Both the position numbers and the translations under genes were made by a program. From Cryptomeria japonica (lineage: Eukaryota > Streptophyta > Pinopsida > Cupressales > Cupressaceae), in contig NC_081412.1 of the NCBI RefSeq assembly GCF_030272615.1, positions 345,271,870 through 345,335,869 of the forward strand: a stretch of 64,000 bases of DNA, given 5' to 3'. The notes beneath the pieces were generated by a model. That model did not search any database, was not told the DNA's origin, and was given only the letters and a program-made list of their open reading frames with translations. Of this stretch, positions 21,677 through 32,534 are shown in pieces (the stretch's first letter is position 1; each line of letters starts with the position of its first letter).

Positions 21677-23431
21677 TCCTCAAAAAGTCTTAAATTGTCA
21701 AATAAATAAATAAATATATATATATATATATAAAATAAAAAAATAATTTGTCCATTAGTGAAAACCACTTTGTGGCGCTATGGACAAGTACCTTGGTGAA
21801 AACCTCCATCTAGGCGCCAAGGTAAATAACCGGATCCACTGTCTATCAGGTTGACACTGTAAATCACTCTTCGTCCAATCCTCCCATTCGCAGCATTCCT
21901 TCCCTCTCACCTTCCAATAAAATATGTGTATGATGATGAGTCTTCACCTAAGTCATGAATAAGGAATGTCCCATTAAACTAAGCTTCTATGCCTGTCTGT
22001 AAACTTCAAGAAGTCTTGAGAAACAATCCCAAATCCACTAGTCACTCTCCAAAACCATAGAATCACTTGCCTAATCCAAAAGCCCACTTTGCCCTAGGGA
22101 TGACAACTTCCCTCGCCTGGTAACCTAATCCTTCATCCTAGTTCTACTCTTGGCAAGAGGTATCATTTGGTCGCAAGGAAGTGACTTGTTAGATTTTTTT
22201 AGATCTTTTCATATAGACTTGCATCTTTTTCCCTACGACTGCCACTATTTACGACTGCCTAGGTTCTTCCATATCCAGGTATGTTATGATAGGCACATAC
22301 TAGGGCATATTTCATAGTATGGCATGTTTTGGATCCCTCTTGTATAAACCAACAACCTAGTACTAGTGTTTATCAACACTTACCTTCTCGTGTACAAGAG
22401 GTATCAGTGTGTTTGAGGGTTTCCTTGCACGAACCCACAACTTTGTATTAGTGTTTCTTAAACACTTTCATTGTTGTGTGCAACAAATTCCCGTTTGTCT
22501 ACAGAGTCAGTCCACGCCCTGGGTTTCTCATGGCATCCCGATTTCTATAATCAGTGGTGCAAGCCACTCAGGGAAACATCAAACTAGGTTGGCTGTCCAC
22601 ATTTGTTGTGCACAAAATATCACCATCATTCCATCAAATCCTAAACTCAATAATCCCATGGAGTTCTCAATTTCCCCCACTTCCCATCTATTTCATATTC
22701 TTCTATCTAAGATCATTGTATTATTATTGGCATATTCCCTCTTTTTATTAATTCATTCACATCATGTAGAGTGCATTTCTTAGACAGTCATTTTTATTTT
22801 TTTTCCACAAAACATTTACCATATAAGATTGCATCACATAAATAAAAGATACACTCATCCATATAGTATTACATTTAGACTACATCATAAATCATTCACA
22901 CATGTGTATTTATACATAAAGCATAAAAAACACTCATCCTGCATCCAAAAACTATGTTAGCAACACAGCATAAACATACATACATAAGCATCCACTCTGC
23001 ATCACAAAATAGGTCAGCATAGCACATCCATGATTGCATCCATATATGAAATCATAAGAGAAACAAAAATAATCCATCACAATAAATGCTACACAACATC
23101 TGTCACCAATTGAATCATGTATACATATATATATAAAGAGGAAAATATGTCCGTCATGATACAATGACCCCTCATTGGGTCCGTTGTGGCATATATGGGC
23201 CCCCGTGAGGGCCCATCTTCCCTCGCGGTCTCGCCTCTCCTATTCTTCTTTCCAAATTCTTCATGACTGCTTCATATTTCTTCCTCATTTATCCCTTCCA
23301 CCTTGATTATTCTTCCTCTTTTTTTGAGAATTTTTCGTCCTTTTTTCGAAAAAATTCTCGAGGGGGCATACACCTCCCATGCTTTACGTTGGGGCCCTTT
23401 TCTTCTTCTATCTTCTACACACCGCCAAAAT
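21677..23431 (+). other. Gypsy-2 3' untranslated region
   Basis: No pol-related coding is present after 21676. The stretch contains a TA run at 21716-21735 and long parts shared with Gypsy-3 (about 43190-43920 on the minus strand), which supports its being element sequence. The ORFs in it, such as 22409-22783, show no known motif and are not kept open in Gypsy-3. Confidence 0.75.
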
Positions 23432-23484
23432 GTAGACACTTAAAAATAATTATCTTAGTTATTTTTAATTCCTCACATAATTAA
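23432..23484 (+). repeat. LTR-start fragment inside the Gypsy-2 3' region
   Basis: The sequence ccgccaaaa followed by TGTAGACACTTAAAAATAATT repeats the first 50 or so bases of the LTR, about 690 bases ahead of the true 3' LTR. It leads straight into the tandem array. It may be a relic of an older LTR start or of a template jump. Confidence 0.8.
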
Positions 23485-24020
23485 TTCTGATTCTGATTCT
23501 GATCATGTCTTATACATGATGAATCCTTCCTAAAACCAAACACTCTGATCATGTCTTATACAGGATGAATCCTTCCTGAATCCAGACACTTTGATCATGT
23601 CTTATACAAGATGAATCCTTCCTGAAACCAGACGCTCTGATCATGTCTTATACAGGATGAATCCTTCCTGAAACCAGATGTTGTGATCAATCATGTCTTA
23701 TAAAGGATGAATCCTTCCTGAAACCAGATGATCTGATCATGTCTTATACAGGATGAATCCTTCCTGAAACCAGACGTTGTGATCAATCATGTCTTATACA
23801 GGATGAATCCTTCCTGAAACTAGATGCTTTGATCATGTCTTTTACAGGATGAATCCTTCCTGAAACCAGACGTTGTGATCAATCATGTCTTATATAGGAT
23901 GAATCATTCCTGAAACCAGACGTTGTGATCAATCATGTCTTATACAGGATGAATCCTTCCTGAAACCAAACGCTTTGATTATCTTTGTCTTATACAGGAT
24001 GAATCCTTCCTGAAACCATA
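23485..24020 (+). repeat. Tandem array in Gypsy-2 3' region, unit 43-53 bases
   Basis: About eleven head-to-tail copies share the core CATGTCTTATACAGGATGAA and TCCTTCCTGAAACCAGA. The spacing varies because some units carry TGTGATCAAT and others only CTGATC. A related array in inverted orientation lies in Gypsy-3 at 42430-43170. Confidence 0.93.
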
Positions 24021-24107
24021 CTGAATCTAGATCTTATCAATCAAATCAATATCATCATCAAAAAACAAGATTATTCTTTGAATCAACACGTCCTCACACC
24101 TCGCTTC

Positions 24108-24121
24108 AAAGAGGGGCAAAA
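24108..24121 (+). promoter_or_regulatory. Polypurine tract of Gypsy-2
   Basis: AAAGAGGGGCAAAA directly precedes the 3' LTR start at 24122. The same tract is found at Gypsy-3 (42223-42237, minus), Gypsy-4 (50247-50262, minus) and Gypsy-5 (before 54677). Confidence 0.92.
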
Positions 24122-25467
24122 TGTAGAGACTTAAAAATAATTATTTTTAATTATTTTTAATTCCTCACGTAATTAATTAATCAATTATGTTAATTCAAAT
24201 TCTCCTCAGTATTAATTAAATATAATTAATATTGTCACTATGGTATGTGACTGATTTATTTAATAAATCAATCCCTTTCTTTATTCTTCTAAAAATTAAA
24301 TCCTTACAAATCTCCCTCTTAGCTAATTAATTTCAATTAATTAGTTAACCCACATGATTCCTACAAACCATCTTCTTAATTCATCATTAACCTAATAAAG
24401 TCTTCTAGAAACTCCCTAAACTCACTTAACCTTATTCTTCTAATTTTAATTCCCTCCACTCATTATCTCTCCTAGTCAAATCCTCCTACAAATCCTAATC
24501 CCACCTAACATTTCCTCTAATCCCCCTCCTAATGAGTTGTTAATGGCTAATCATCATGATTAGCCACAAAGTCAACTCCTTGTCCCTTCCATCCAACCAC
24601 TAGCTTTTAATGCTCTTTTCCTAGGTGAATGTGAGATTTTCAAAATCTCACAATCCTCTAGGCATCTCCTCTCCCAAAAAAAATTTAATTCCTTCTTATT
24701 CCTCCAATCCCCATGATTATCCCTTTTTGGAGAATTTTAAATTCCTCCTCCCCATTCTTCAAAGAATGTCACATCCCTTGCTCCTCTCAAGGCACATTGG
24801 GAAGCCTTCCCAATGCACCTTGCTCCTCTCAAAGCACATTGGGAAGCCTTCCCAATGCACCTTTCTCTTCTCAAGGTACCTTGGGAAATCTTCCCAATGC
24901 ACCTTGAAGAGTGTGGAGACAAGAAATGCCTTTAAGGCATATCTCTTGGTCTCCACACCCTCTCTTGGACCTTGTGTGAGCTCACAAGCAATCCTAGCCC
25001 TTCATTTTGAATCCATCCTAGCCATCCATTCTTCCTCTCCTCTTCCTATAAATTGAGGACTCCATCTCTCCATTCTTCATCTCCAAGTTCAGTAATCTTA
25101 TGCTGCCCTTTTGAGCCTAGGAAATCATCTTAGCAAGCAAGAGGAGAGATATTTTGTCCAAATCATATTTCATCCACACTTAACCATTTTGTCCATATCA
25201 TCCTCCCAGAATCCATTTCATATTATGCACAACATTGGAGAGCCATCCACATCAAGCAAGAAAGAGGAGCACATCAAGTGGAGTATCATCCAAGGGCGCC
25301 TTCACTTTATCAAGCTCCATCCGAAGGAGAAGGTATTGGTTTGTGAGGTATATGTATTTCATTCTTGTTTTGAGCATTTCAAATTATGTCTTTGGATTTC
25401 ATGTGATTATATATTTGATCTACATATTTGTTATCTAATCCACCTCACTAGTATTTTCCCCTCTTCA
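24122..25467 (+). repeat. 3' LTR of Gypsy-2
   Basis: This 1,346-base repeat matches the 5' LTR. It starts TGTAGAGACTT and ends CTCTTCA before the GGAAT duplication. It has an extra copy of the minisatellite with the palindrome GGGAAGCCTTCCC (24777-24905). A TATA box lies at 25047-25054. Confidence 0.95.
25047..25054 (+). promoter_or_regulatory. TATA box in Gypsy-2 3' LTR
   Basis: TATAAATT stands at the same place as in the 5' LTR. From here transcription would read out into the flanking Gypsy-1 gag remnant. Confidence 0.6.
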
Positions 25468-25472
25468 GGAAT

Positions 25473-26386
25473 CAATGAGGACTATGTTGAATCATTAGAC
25501 CTCCTGGGAGGAGGAAACATTACTCAAACTCAATGGGATGACATCACGAAGATCTGTCAAAAATACTCCAGGGCTTCTGCCAAGAAAGGTAGATATTATA
25601 GGCCTGGATCTTCAGTAGCAAAAGCATCTACAACTGTTTCAAGGATGGAGATAACTCATCTGCTAAATGATTTTAAGGAGGATATTATTAATAACATGGC
25701 TAATCAGTTGGATACACTTCAAGGAAAGAAGAAGCATGAAGAAGCAGAGGTAATGCTTGCTGAATTTTGTCCTCATTGTAGGCAAAAGAAGAAAGACTGC
25801 AAATGTAAGCTCCTTGCTAAAATTGACAGTCAGTCGACTCCTCCAAATTTCAAGCCATTTTATGAGATGAAGAACAACTCTTCTATATTGTACAACGAAG
25901 GCCATGGCCTCCAAGACAAGGTATGCCACAAAATCCATTGTCTTTTTCTAGATCTTATGTGAATGCACAAAACAATCAGTGGCAACCCCCATATTCCCAA
26001 AATTTTGGGAATTATACTCCTTAGTATTGGAATAAATGCCAAAATCCTTGGCTAAATTATCAAAGCCCTTTCTTTTAGTGGAAGAAACCACAAGGAAATT
26101 GGTCACAACCTCAGGGTAACTGGCAGTTGTCACCTCAATGGAGGGGAGGTCAGCAATGGTCAAACCAATCCTCTGGTTTCCTGCAACCACCACAATAGTC
26201 CCAACAACCATCTTTATTGCCACCAACTGCTAATGCTACTCCACCCAAGTCAACTCAATTGCCAACACAGCATGTGCCAAATCCTAACAATAAATTCAGC
26301 AATAGAAAGTTTATTCAGTTGATCCTAATCAATATCCTGCATATTGTCTTAGTATAAGTGATATTCATTTACAGTCAGGAACAATC
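25473..26386 (+). pseudogene. Gypsy-1 gag, 3' part
   Basis: The frame picks up after Gypsy-2 with NEDYVESLDLLGGG and runs to a TGA at 25960. It contains SRMEITHLLNDFKEDI and a Cys-rich end, EFCPHCRQKKKDCKCK, that may replace a zinc knuckle. The next 400 bases are Gln-, Trp- and Pro-rich remnants with many stops and shifts. An ORF that appears to start at 25111 is false in its first part, because that part is Gypsy-2 LTR sequence. Confidence 0.82.
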
Positions 26387-27333
26387 TTGCCTGCCCCATC
26401 TCCTCCATTTATAAACGAATTACCATCTGAGTTGATTGCACAAGATACTACACCTGACCAATCTACAGATCCTAAACAGATACCTCAATCTGAAACTTCA
26501 GATACTGTCAGAACACCTCCATTTCCACAAAGATTGCAGGTAGAAGTGACTAGGCAAAAGGATGACATAGCTTTAAATCTTATTGATCAATTAAAATATA
26601 TTTTTGTAAAGATTCCATTGTTCCAAGCTATTAAGAATATTCCCATATATGGTAAAGCTATTAAGGAGGCATTTTTAAAGAAACCGGGATGGAAGAAAAA
26701 GGACCCACAAACAATCCATGTAATGGGACAACTGATAGATATTATGTTAGGAAAAGTTACAGTCCCTAAGTATTTTGACCTAGGCAGTCCTGTTGTGAGA
26801 GTAGTCATCAATGGAACTCAAATTAGGAATGCCCTGATAGATTTAGGAGCAGTTATAAATGTTATGACCAAGAATGTCATGCAGCAACTCAGTATTACTA
26901 ATCTTTGGTCTACTCCAACAGTCCTACAACTTGTAGATAACTCAATTGTTCATCCTAATGGGATAGTTGAGGATGTTTTTGTCACATTAGATTCTTGAGA
27001 ATATCCAGTTGATTTTATGGTAATCTCTCCTAAATAAACATTGGGGGGATATCCAATCATTTTAGGAAGACCTTGGCTTGCTATAACTGATACATATATA
27101 GGGTGTAGATCAAGGGATATGGCCATTTCAGATGGTACCACAACTAAAACACTTGCACTTTATTCCCTTGCACAACCACAACTTGATCAAGAGAAATTAG
27201 TATGGCTAGATGTAGGAGAAGAAGCAGAGGAACTTAACTTTGTTCAGCAGCTTATGATGTTGGCCAGGGAACCATTCATAGAACTCGAGGAAGATAAGGT
27301 GCTCTCTAATATCATAGAAAATTGTTATGGTAC
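26387..27333 (+). pseudogene. Gypsy-1 protease region
   Basis: The frame has an acidic, Pro-rich linker, then a segment like the pre-protease part of Athila elements (YGKAIKEAFLKKPGWKKKD). The retroviral-type protease comes next, with ALIDLGAVINVM (Asp-Leu-Gly in place of Asp-Ser-Gly, as is usual for Athila), and then PIILGRPWLA. Stops at 26996 (TGA) and 27035 (TAA) interrupt it. A solo LTR cuts the frame after ENCYGT. Confidence 0.83.
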
Positions 27334-28808
27334 TGTAGACATCTAAAAGTTGCACAATGAATTAAGTGAATTTTATTCATTTAATTATTCTTAATTCTTC
27401 CTATTAATTAAATTAAGATTTAATTAATATACCCTTTTTCTATCTAAGCCATTTAATTAAATTTACATTTAACTAAATACCCTCCCTCTAGCCATTTTAA
27501 TTAAATTTATATTTAATTAAAGATATAAATTTATCCCCTTTCCCATTTTAATTAAATCTACATTTAATTAAAATCTCATTTGCATTTAAATAAATCTAAA
27601 TTTATTTATAAATCCCCTCACTTGCAAAATCCTACAAATGCAAGTTGCAACCAAATTGAAATAAAGCAATTTATTTTAATTAATTCTATTTTCCCTCACC
27701 CACTTGCATTTTCCTACATCTCCCACTTGCATCCTAAATCCTATTCCTAATTCTTCTAGAATCCATCTAATCCTAATCAATTAGCCCAAACCCATCCATT
27801 ATCCCTTTTCCCTAAATTTGAGGAGGTCACTTCTCAAATTTGGAGTAAAATCTTCAAAAAGCAATAAAGCCTTTATGTCTTCAACAAGTTAACCTTGAAA
27901 TTCTTCATAACCATTAATGGTTAACTCAACCCTCTAGCATGATTAGAGACTTTTTCTCTTAACTCAACCTTCATCTAACCCAAGGGTCTCATCAAGCATT
28001 CATTGCTTTTACCATTGTTATCCCTTTAACCTTTGCACAAGAGTTTACCTCTTGGGTAAAAGCTTTATCCATTGGATAACCCTAACCTAACCTTAACCCT
28101 TACCTCCTAGGGTAACCATGAGGTCTTCTCAAGCATTTAATGCTTCTTTCATCTCCTCTCAAGCAACCTCTTGTTGACAATTGTCACCATTTCCTTGGTG
28201 AGAATTGAAAACATGGATTGATTAACTTTCAATCCTTGCCCTTGTTAAGATTATCCAATCTTGACCATCCATTGCCCTATTTTCCCTATAAATAGAGCCC
28301 ATTCCTTCTTCAAAAAGATCAAGTCTTTGTGCATCAAACTTATAGTCTCATAACATTAAGCATATTATCTCTCTTTGATAGAATAGCATGTTAGATCATT
28401 TTGATAGCATTATAATCTTAGATATATCAGGTTATTCTCATATCATGTTAGCTTCATCTTAGTATCATTTTCATACTAGTTTAAGCTTCATATCAATATC
28501 TTGCATCCTATCATCATATAGTTTCATATCAAAATCATCACTAGGATCTTGGTTGCATTCCATTTAGATCTTAAAATCATAAATCTCGTTCATTAGGTTG
28601 TCATCTTAAAGAATCAAGTGCTCTTACAAGCTGAGAGCCACCTTGAATCTTGAAGATCCTTGGAGATAGAGGACCATGGAATGATTTAAAGAGTTTAGAT
28701 TCATTTAACTTTGTTTTGTTTGGATTTCTAACCTCTAATGCAATGTTTCATGTGTGTGTTTGAATTGTTTTCTCCTCCTATAGGTTGATACCACATTTTT
28801 GACATACA
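27334..28808 (+). mobile_element. Solo LTR inserted in Gypsy-1
   Basis: A 1,475-base sequence starts TGTAGACATC and ends GACATACA. It is flanked by the exact duplication GGTAC at 27329-27333 and 28809-28813. There is no internal region, primer site or purine tract beside it, so it is a solo LTR left by recombination between two LTRs. The AT-rich first part, with repeated TTAATTAAAT words, recalls the gypsy LTRs of this window, but it is a different family from Gypsy-2. Orientation is taken from its TATA box. Confidence 0.88.
28287..28294 (+). promoter_or_regulatory. TATA box of the solo LTR
   Basis: TATAAATA followed by GAGCCC is a good plant TATA box, set about 520 bases before the LTR end, as in related long gypsy LTRs. 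Confidence 0.65.
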
Positions 28809-30094
28809 GGTACAAGTCAGTAGTTGCATGGTTTACCAACATGTCCTTTGTATACTCTCCTTCCATCTACTAGCTCTTTGGATTCTCCTGCAGCCATATA
28901 AATATTTCATACCTTGTTGCCATAGGAAATCCAAACCCCTTGTTTACCTGAAGTATCTCAAGATGAGTCAACTACTCAGCTAGAGGTAGCTTCAAGAAAA
29001 TACCTTAATATCAATAGTCAGCTTACACCAGACCAAAGATTGTCCTTGATAGAACTACTCAAGACCCATAAATAGGCCTTTGCATGGGATTATCATGATA
29101 TGAAGGGATTAGATCCTAAATTGTGTACTCATAGGATTTATATCAAAGAAGATTGTAAGCCAGTTAGACAACCTCAACGAAGGATTAATATTGCATTAAG
29201 GGAAATAGTCAAGGAAGAATTACAAAAGTTACTTAATGCAGGGTTCATTTACCCTATATCAGACAGTTTATGGATATCTCCTTTGGTTATAGTTCCTAAG
29301 AAAGGAGGTAAATGGAGAGTTTGTTTGGACTATAGGGAGCTCAATACTGCTACTAAGAAAGATCACTTTCCACTTCCTTTCATTGTTAGGGTATTGGATT
29401 CTTTAGCAAGAAAATAATACTTTTCATTTTTGGATGGGTTTAGTGGTTACAATCAATTTAGAATTATTCTAGAAGACCAGGAAAAGACAACCTTCACCTG
29501 CCCTTGGGGAACGTATGCCTATTCAGTTCTTCCATTTGGTTTATGCAATGCTCCTGCAACCTTCTAGAGAGTTGTCCTCGGTATATGCTCAGATATTTCT
29601 CATGATTGCATGGAAATCTATATGGACGATTTCACTGCTTATGGGATTACTTTTGAGGAAACATTGCAAAATCTTGGCAAAGTGTTGCAGCAGTGTGAGG
29701 ATCATAATTTGTCCCTAAATAGTGAAAAATGATTCATGATGATGCAAGAAGGGATAGTATTGGGACATTGAATTTCTCAAGTGGGTATTCAAGTTGACCC
29801 TACCAAAATTGAGGTAATAATTAACCTCCCTACCCCTTTAAAACAAAAGGATGTGATAAGTTTCTTAGGCCATGCAGGGTACTATAGAAGATTTATAAAG
29901 AAATTTAGTAAGATGACAAGACCTCTATATTCTCTCTTAATAAAAGCTACTGAGTTTGAATGGACACTAGCATGTGAAGAGGCATTTTCCAAACTCAAGG
30001 GAGCTCAACTCAAGATCCTGTGCTCAAAGGACCTGTTTAGTCTTTCCCTTTTCACATTCACACAGATGCATCAGATTTTGCAATTGGAGTAGTC
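28809..30094 (+). pseudogene. Gypsy-1 reverse transcriptase
   Basis: Readable pol starts near 28980 (LTPDQRLSLIELLKTHK). The ORF from 29100 gives CKPVRQPQRRINIALREIV, then ISPLVIVPKKGGKWRVCLDY and DHFPLPFI. A TAA near 29415 interrupts DSLARK/YFSFLDGFSGYNQF. The active site YMDDF at 29620-29634 is intact. Stops occur near 29566 and 29731, and the frame goes on to GYYRRFIKKFSKM. Wording and YMDDF agree with the Athila branch. Confidence 0.9.
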
Positions 30095-30460
30095 TTGGGA
30101 AAGAAACAAGGAATTTTAGAGAATGAAATTTATTATATCAACAAAAATCTGCAGGGGCCTAAGCTAAATTATAATGTCACTGAAAAGGAAATGCTAGCTA
30201 TTATCTGTGTCATCAAAAAGTTCAGACACTACATCACTGGCTATCAAATATTTGTGCATATTGATCATGCATCCATCAAATACCTTATTAATAAAAGTTA
30301 TATTTCGGGTAGATTGGCATAGTGGTTATTGCTGATGTAGGAATTTGACATCACAATCATTGACAAGCTAGGTAAGGCAAATGTTGTAGCAGACTTTCTG
30401 TCCAGAATTCAAACAAAGGATGATCCTGCAACCATTGATGATTCCTTTCCAGATGAGCAT
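30095..30460 (+). pseudogene. Gypsy-1 RNase H
   Basis: A frameshift near 30000-30090 separates this from the RT. Visible parts are HTDASDFAIGVVLGKK in the joined reading, then YYINKNLQGPKLNYNVTEKE, HIDHASIKYLINK and DKLGKANVVADFLSRI. A TAG at 30320 is the only stop within it. It is a normal gypsy RNase H by order and motif. Confidence 0.85.
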
Positions 30461-31830
30461 TTGTTTTCAATTAATGTGCATAATCCATGGTATGCTGACA
30501 TAGCTAATTACATAGCTGCTAACAAAATTCCCCCTCATTTCTCACCCAAAGAAAGAAGGTTACTTGTACAAAAGAGTTTCATTTTTTCATGGATAGAAGA
30601 TTGCTTATTCTATACAGGGCCAAATGAAGTTATTAGGCGGTGTGTTCGAGAAGATGAAACTTATGGTATCCTTCATGTCTGTCATGATGGGCCTTGTGGA
30701 GGACACTTTGTTGCCAAGAGAACAACTATAAAGCTCCTGAATAAAGGTTATCATTGGCCAACTTTGCATAGAGATGCAGTCAAGTATAACAGAAAGTGTG
30801 ATAGATATTAGAGGATGGGCGAACCTACTCGGTTTGATGAGATGCCTTTACATCCATAGGTAGTTGTTACACCATTTGACAAATGTGGGTTAGATTTTGT
30901 TGGGCCAATTGATCCACCCTCAAATAGTAGATCATACATTCTAGTGTGTACTGACTATATTAAAAAATGGGTTGAGGTAAAAGCATTCAAGCATTCCAGA
31001 GATAACAAGGTAGTAGAATTTTTGTATGAGGAAATATTTACAAGATATGGAGTTTTGCGGGAGATAGTGATTGATCAAGGGGCACAATTTACTTCCACTT
31101 TGATTACAACCTGGTCAGTGAATATAATATAAGGCATAGAAAGTCAACCCCCTACCATCCTCAAGGAAATGGACAAGATGAAATTACCAATCGCGAGATT
31201 GAATCTATACTAACCAAAATAGTAGCCCTTCATCGAAAGGATTGGTCTAGTAGGTTGTTTGAAGCAGTTTAGGCATATAGGACCACATAGAAAATGACAA
31301 CATGTTTTACACCCTTTGAGATGGTGTATGGGAAATTAGCTATGATGTCTGTGAAATTTGAGCATAAAACACTTAGAATAGCCATAGACTTGGATATAAA
31401 TATTTTTGCAGCTCAACAGGATAGGATCCTGCAGCTTAATGCCTTAGATGAAATCAGGAAGTCTGCCCTGCAGCACGCAGAAACAATTCAGAATCAACAC
31501 ATGAAATGGCATAATAAATATATCAAAGATAAAGCATTCAAACTAGGCAATTGGGCCCTTCTGTATGGCTCCAGGTATATGGATAATTTGGGAAAACTAC
31601 AAACGCATTGGTTAAGGCCTTATGAAGTGATTGAAACATTTCCAAACGATGCAGTACAACTGGCCAATATTGATCCTATAAAATTCAAATTGTTGGTAAA
31701 TGGTCATTGCTTATGCCTCTATCATAAGCCTCTTTCCAAAGAGGAATTTCTGCAGCAATTCACTATTTTGGAAGGTTTTGGGATTCCTGCAACAAAAGAA
31801 GGTGGCCTTGTCATCCCACCTTCTTCCTAA
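30461..31830 (+). pseudogene. Gypsy-1 integrase
   Basis: The zinc-binding module (HDGPCGGHFVAKRT, then CDRY with its first Cys displaced) leads to the core. The core has all three acidic residues: Asp in CGLDFVGPI (about 30892), Asp in VIDQGAQF (31073) and Glu in GQDEITN (31180). A stop after CDRY, one before VVVTPFDKC and a frameshift near 31110 break it. The ORF from 31294 holds the C-terminal part, with FTPFEMVYG and LGKLQTHWLRPYEV. It ends at 31830. Confidence 0.88.
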
Positions 31831-32534
31831 TTTTTTTTTTCTACTGCAAGATCATAATGAATACTTCCATATCATATGGAAGTACCCTTCTTCACAATAA
31901 ATATTCTATTTTCGTACTCACCAATCACTTTTCCATATCATTCCATGTCATTCATTTCTCCACTTCTCTTGTTGTACATAGTGGCTCGACTTCATGCATG
32001 ATGGATTTCCCCAACTATTGTCATTATGGCATGATAACAGGTATGCTCGTGTGTATTTATTTTTTGTTGCATACATTTATTAAACCATATTTTGTATCAT
32101 AATGATATTTGCATAGTAATTTTTAGTCATTCTCTGCATGTATGGACACCTGTTACACTTTAGGTTGGGGGGAAAGTACTATGGTGAATTATTCTCATGG
32201 ATAATTCTTATGTCATTTCAAATAAAGTTTAAATTTAAAATTATGTCGGTTTGATGTGACATTATGTACTATATTCTTATTTATATACCTTCTGCCCCCG
32301 CCATTTTTTTTCTCTTGCCTTTCATTATTTTAAAATTTTGGCTGGGTTATTTGAAAGAAGAGCATACTTTCTTTTGAGAATTTCTATAGTTATACGAAAT
32401 TGGGTATATTTCTGCAAGTGGTGAGTTGTGAGTGCCACTGTTGCAATGTGTTGTTTGCCAGTTCACCATGAACCTACAGTGCATGATGTCCTTCTACAAG
32501 ATCAGGTTTGTGAACCTGAATTCTGAAATAGTGG
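31831..32534 (+). other. Gypsy-1 spacer with purine tract
   Basis: This spacer between pol and the extra ORF has no credible gene. At 32163-32176 it carries GGTTGGGGGGAAAG, a purine tract like those found between pol and the 3' ORF or LTR of Athila-type elements. No LTR start follows it. Confidence 0.6.

Larger units (their letters stand above)
10157..25467 (+). mobile_element. Gypsy-2, Tat/Ogre-like Ty3/gypsy element inserted in Gypsy-1 gag
   Basis: The element spans 15,311 bases. The LTRs start TGTAGA and end CTCTTCA. The target duplication GGAAT is exact at 10152-10156 and 25468-25472, and the Gypsy-1 gag frame rejoins across it. The order is 5' LTR, primer site, a leader of 3 kb with a probable intron, gag-protease-pol with two RNase H domains, a 3' untranslated region with a tandem array, purine tract and 3' LTR. 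The second RNase H between RT and integrase marks the Tat/Ogre branch. Coding parts carry many stops and several frameshifts. The LTRs differ by roughly 2% by eye. Confidence 0.95.

Noticed and set aside
22409-22783. ORF of 124 codons in the Gypsy-2 3' region
   Set aside because: The matching Gypsy-3 sequence gives a different frame structure, so it is not conserved as protein.
23485-24020. CRISPR-like regular repeats
   Set aside because: The units are head to tail without unique spacers, and the context is a plant retrotransposon.
25111-25472. Start of the 283-codon ORF at 25111
   Set aside because: The first 120 or so codons are Gypsy-2 LTR. Only the part after 25473 is Gypsy-1 gag.
32163-32176. 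True polypurine tract with a Gypsy-1 3' LTR starting at 32177
   Set aside because: The next bases are not TG, the following sequence does not match the 5' LTR region, and coding-like sequence continues to 34552.
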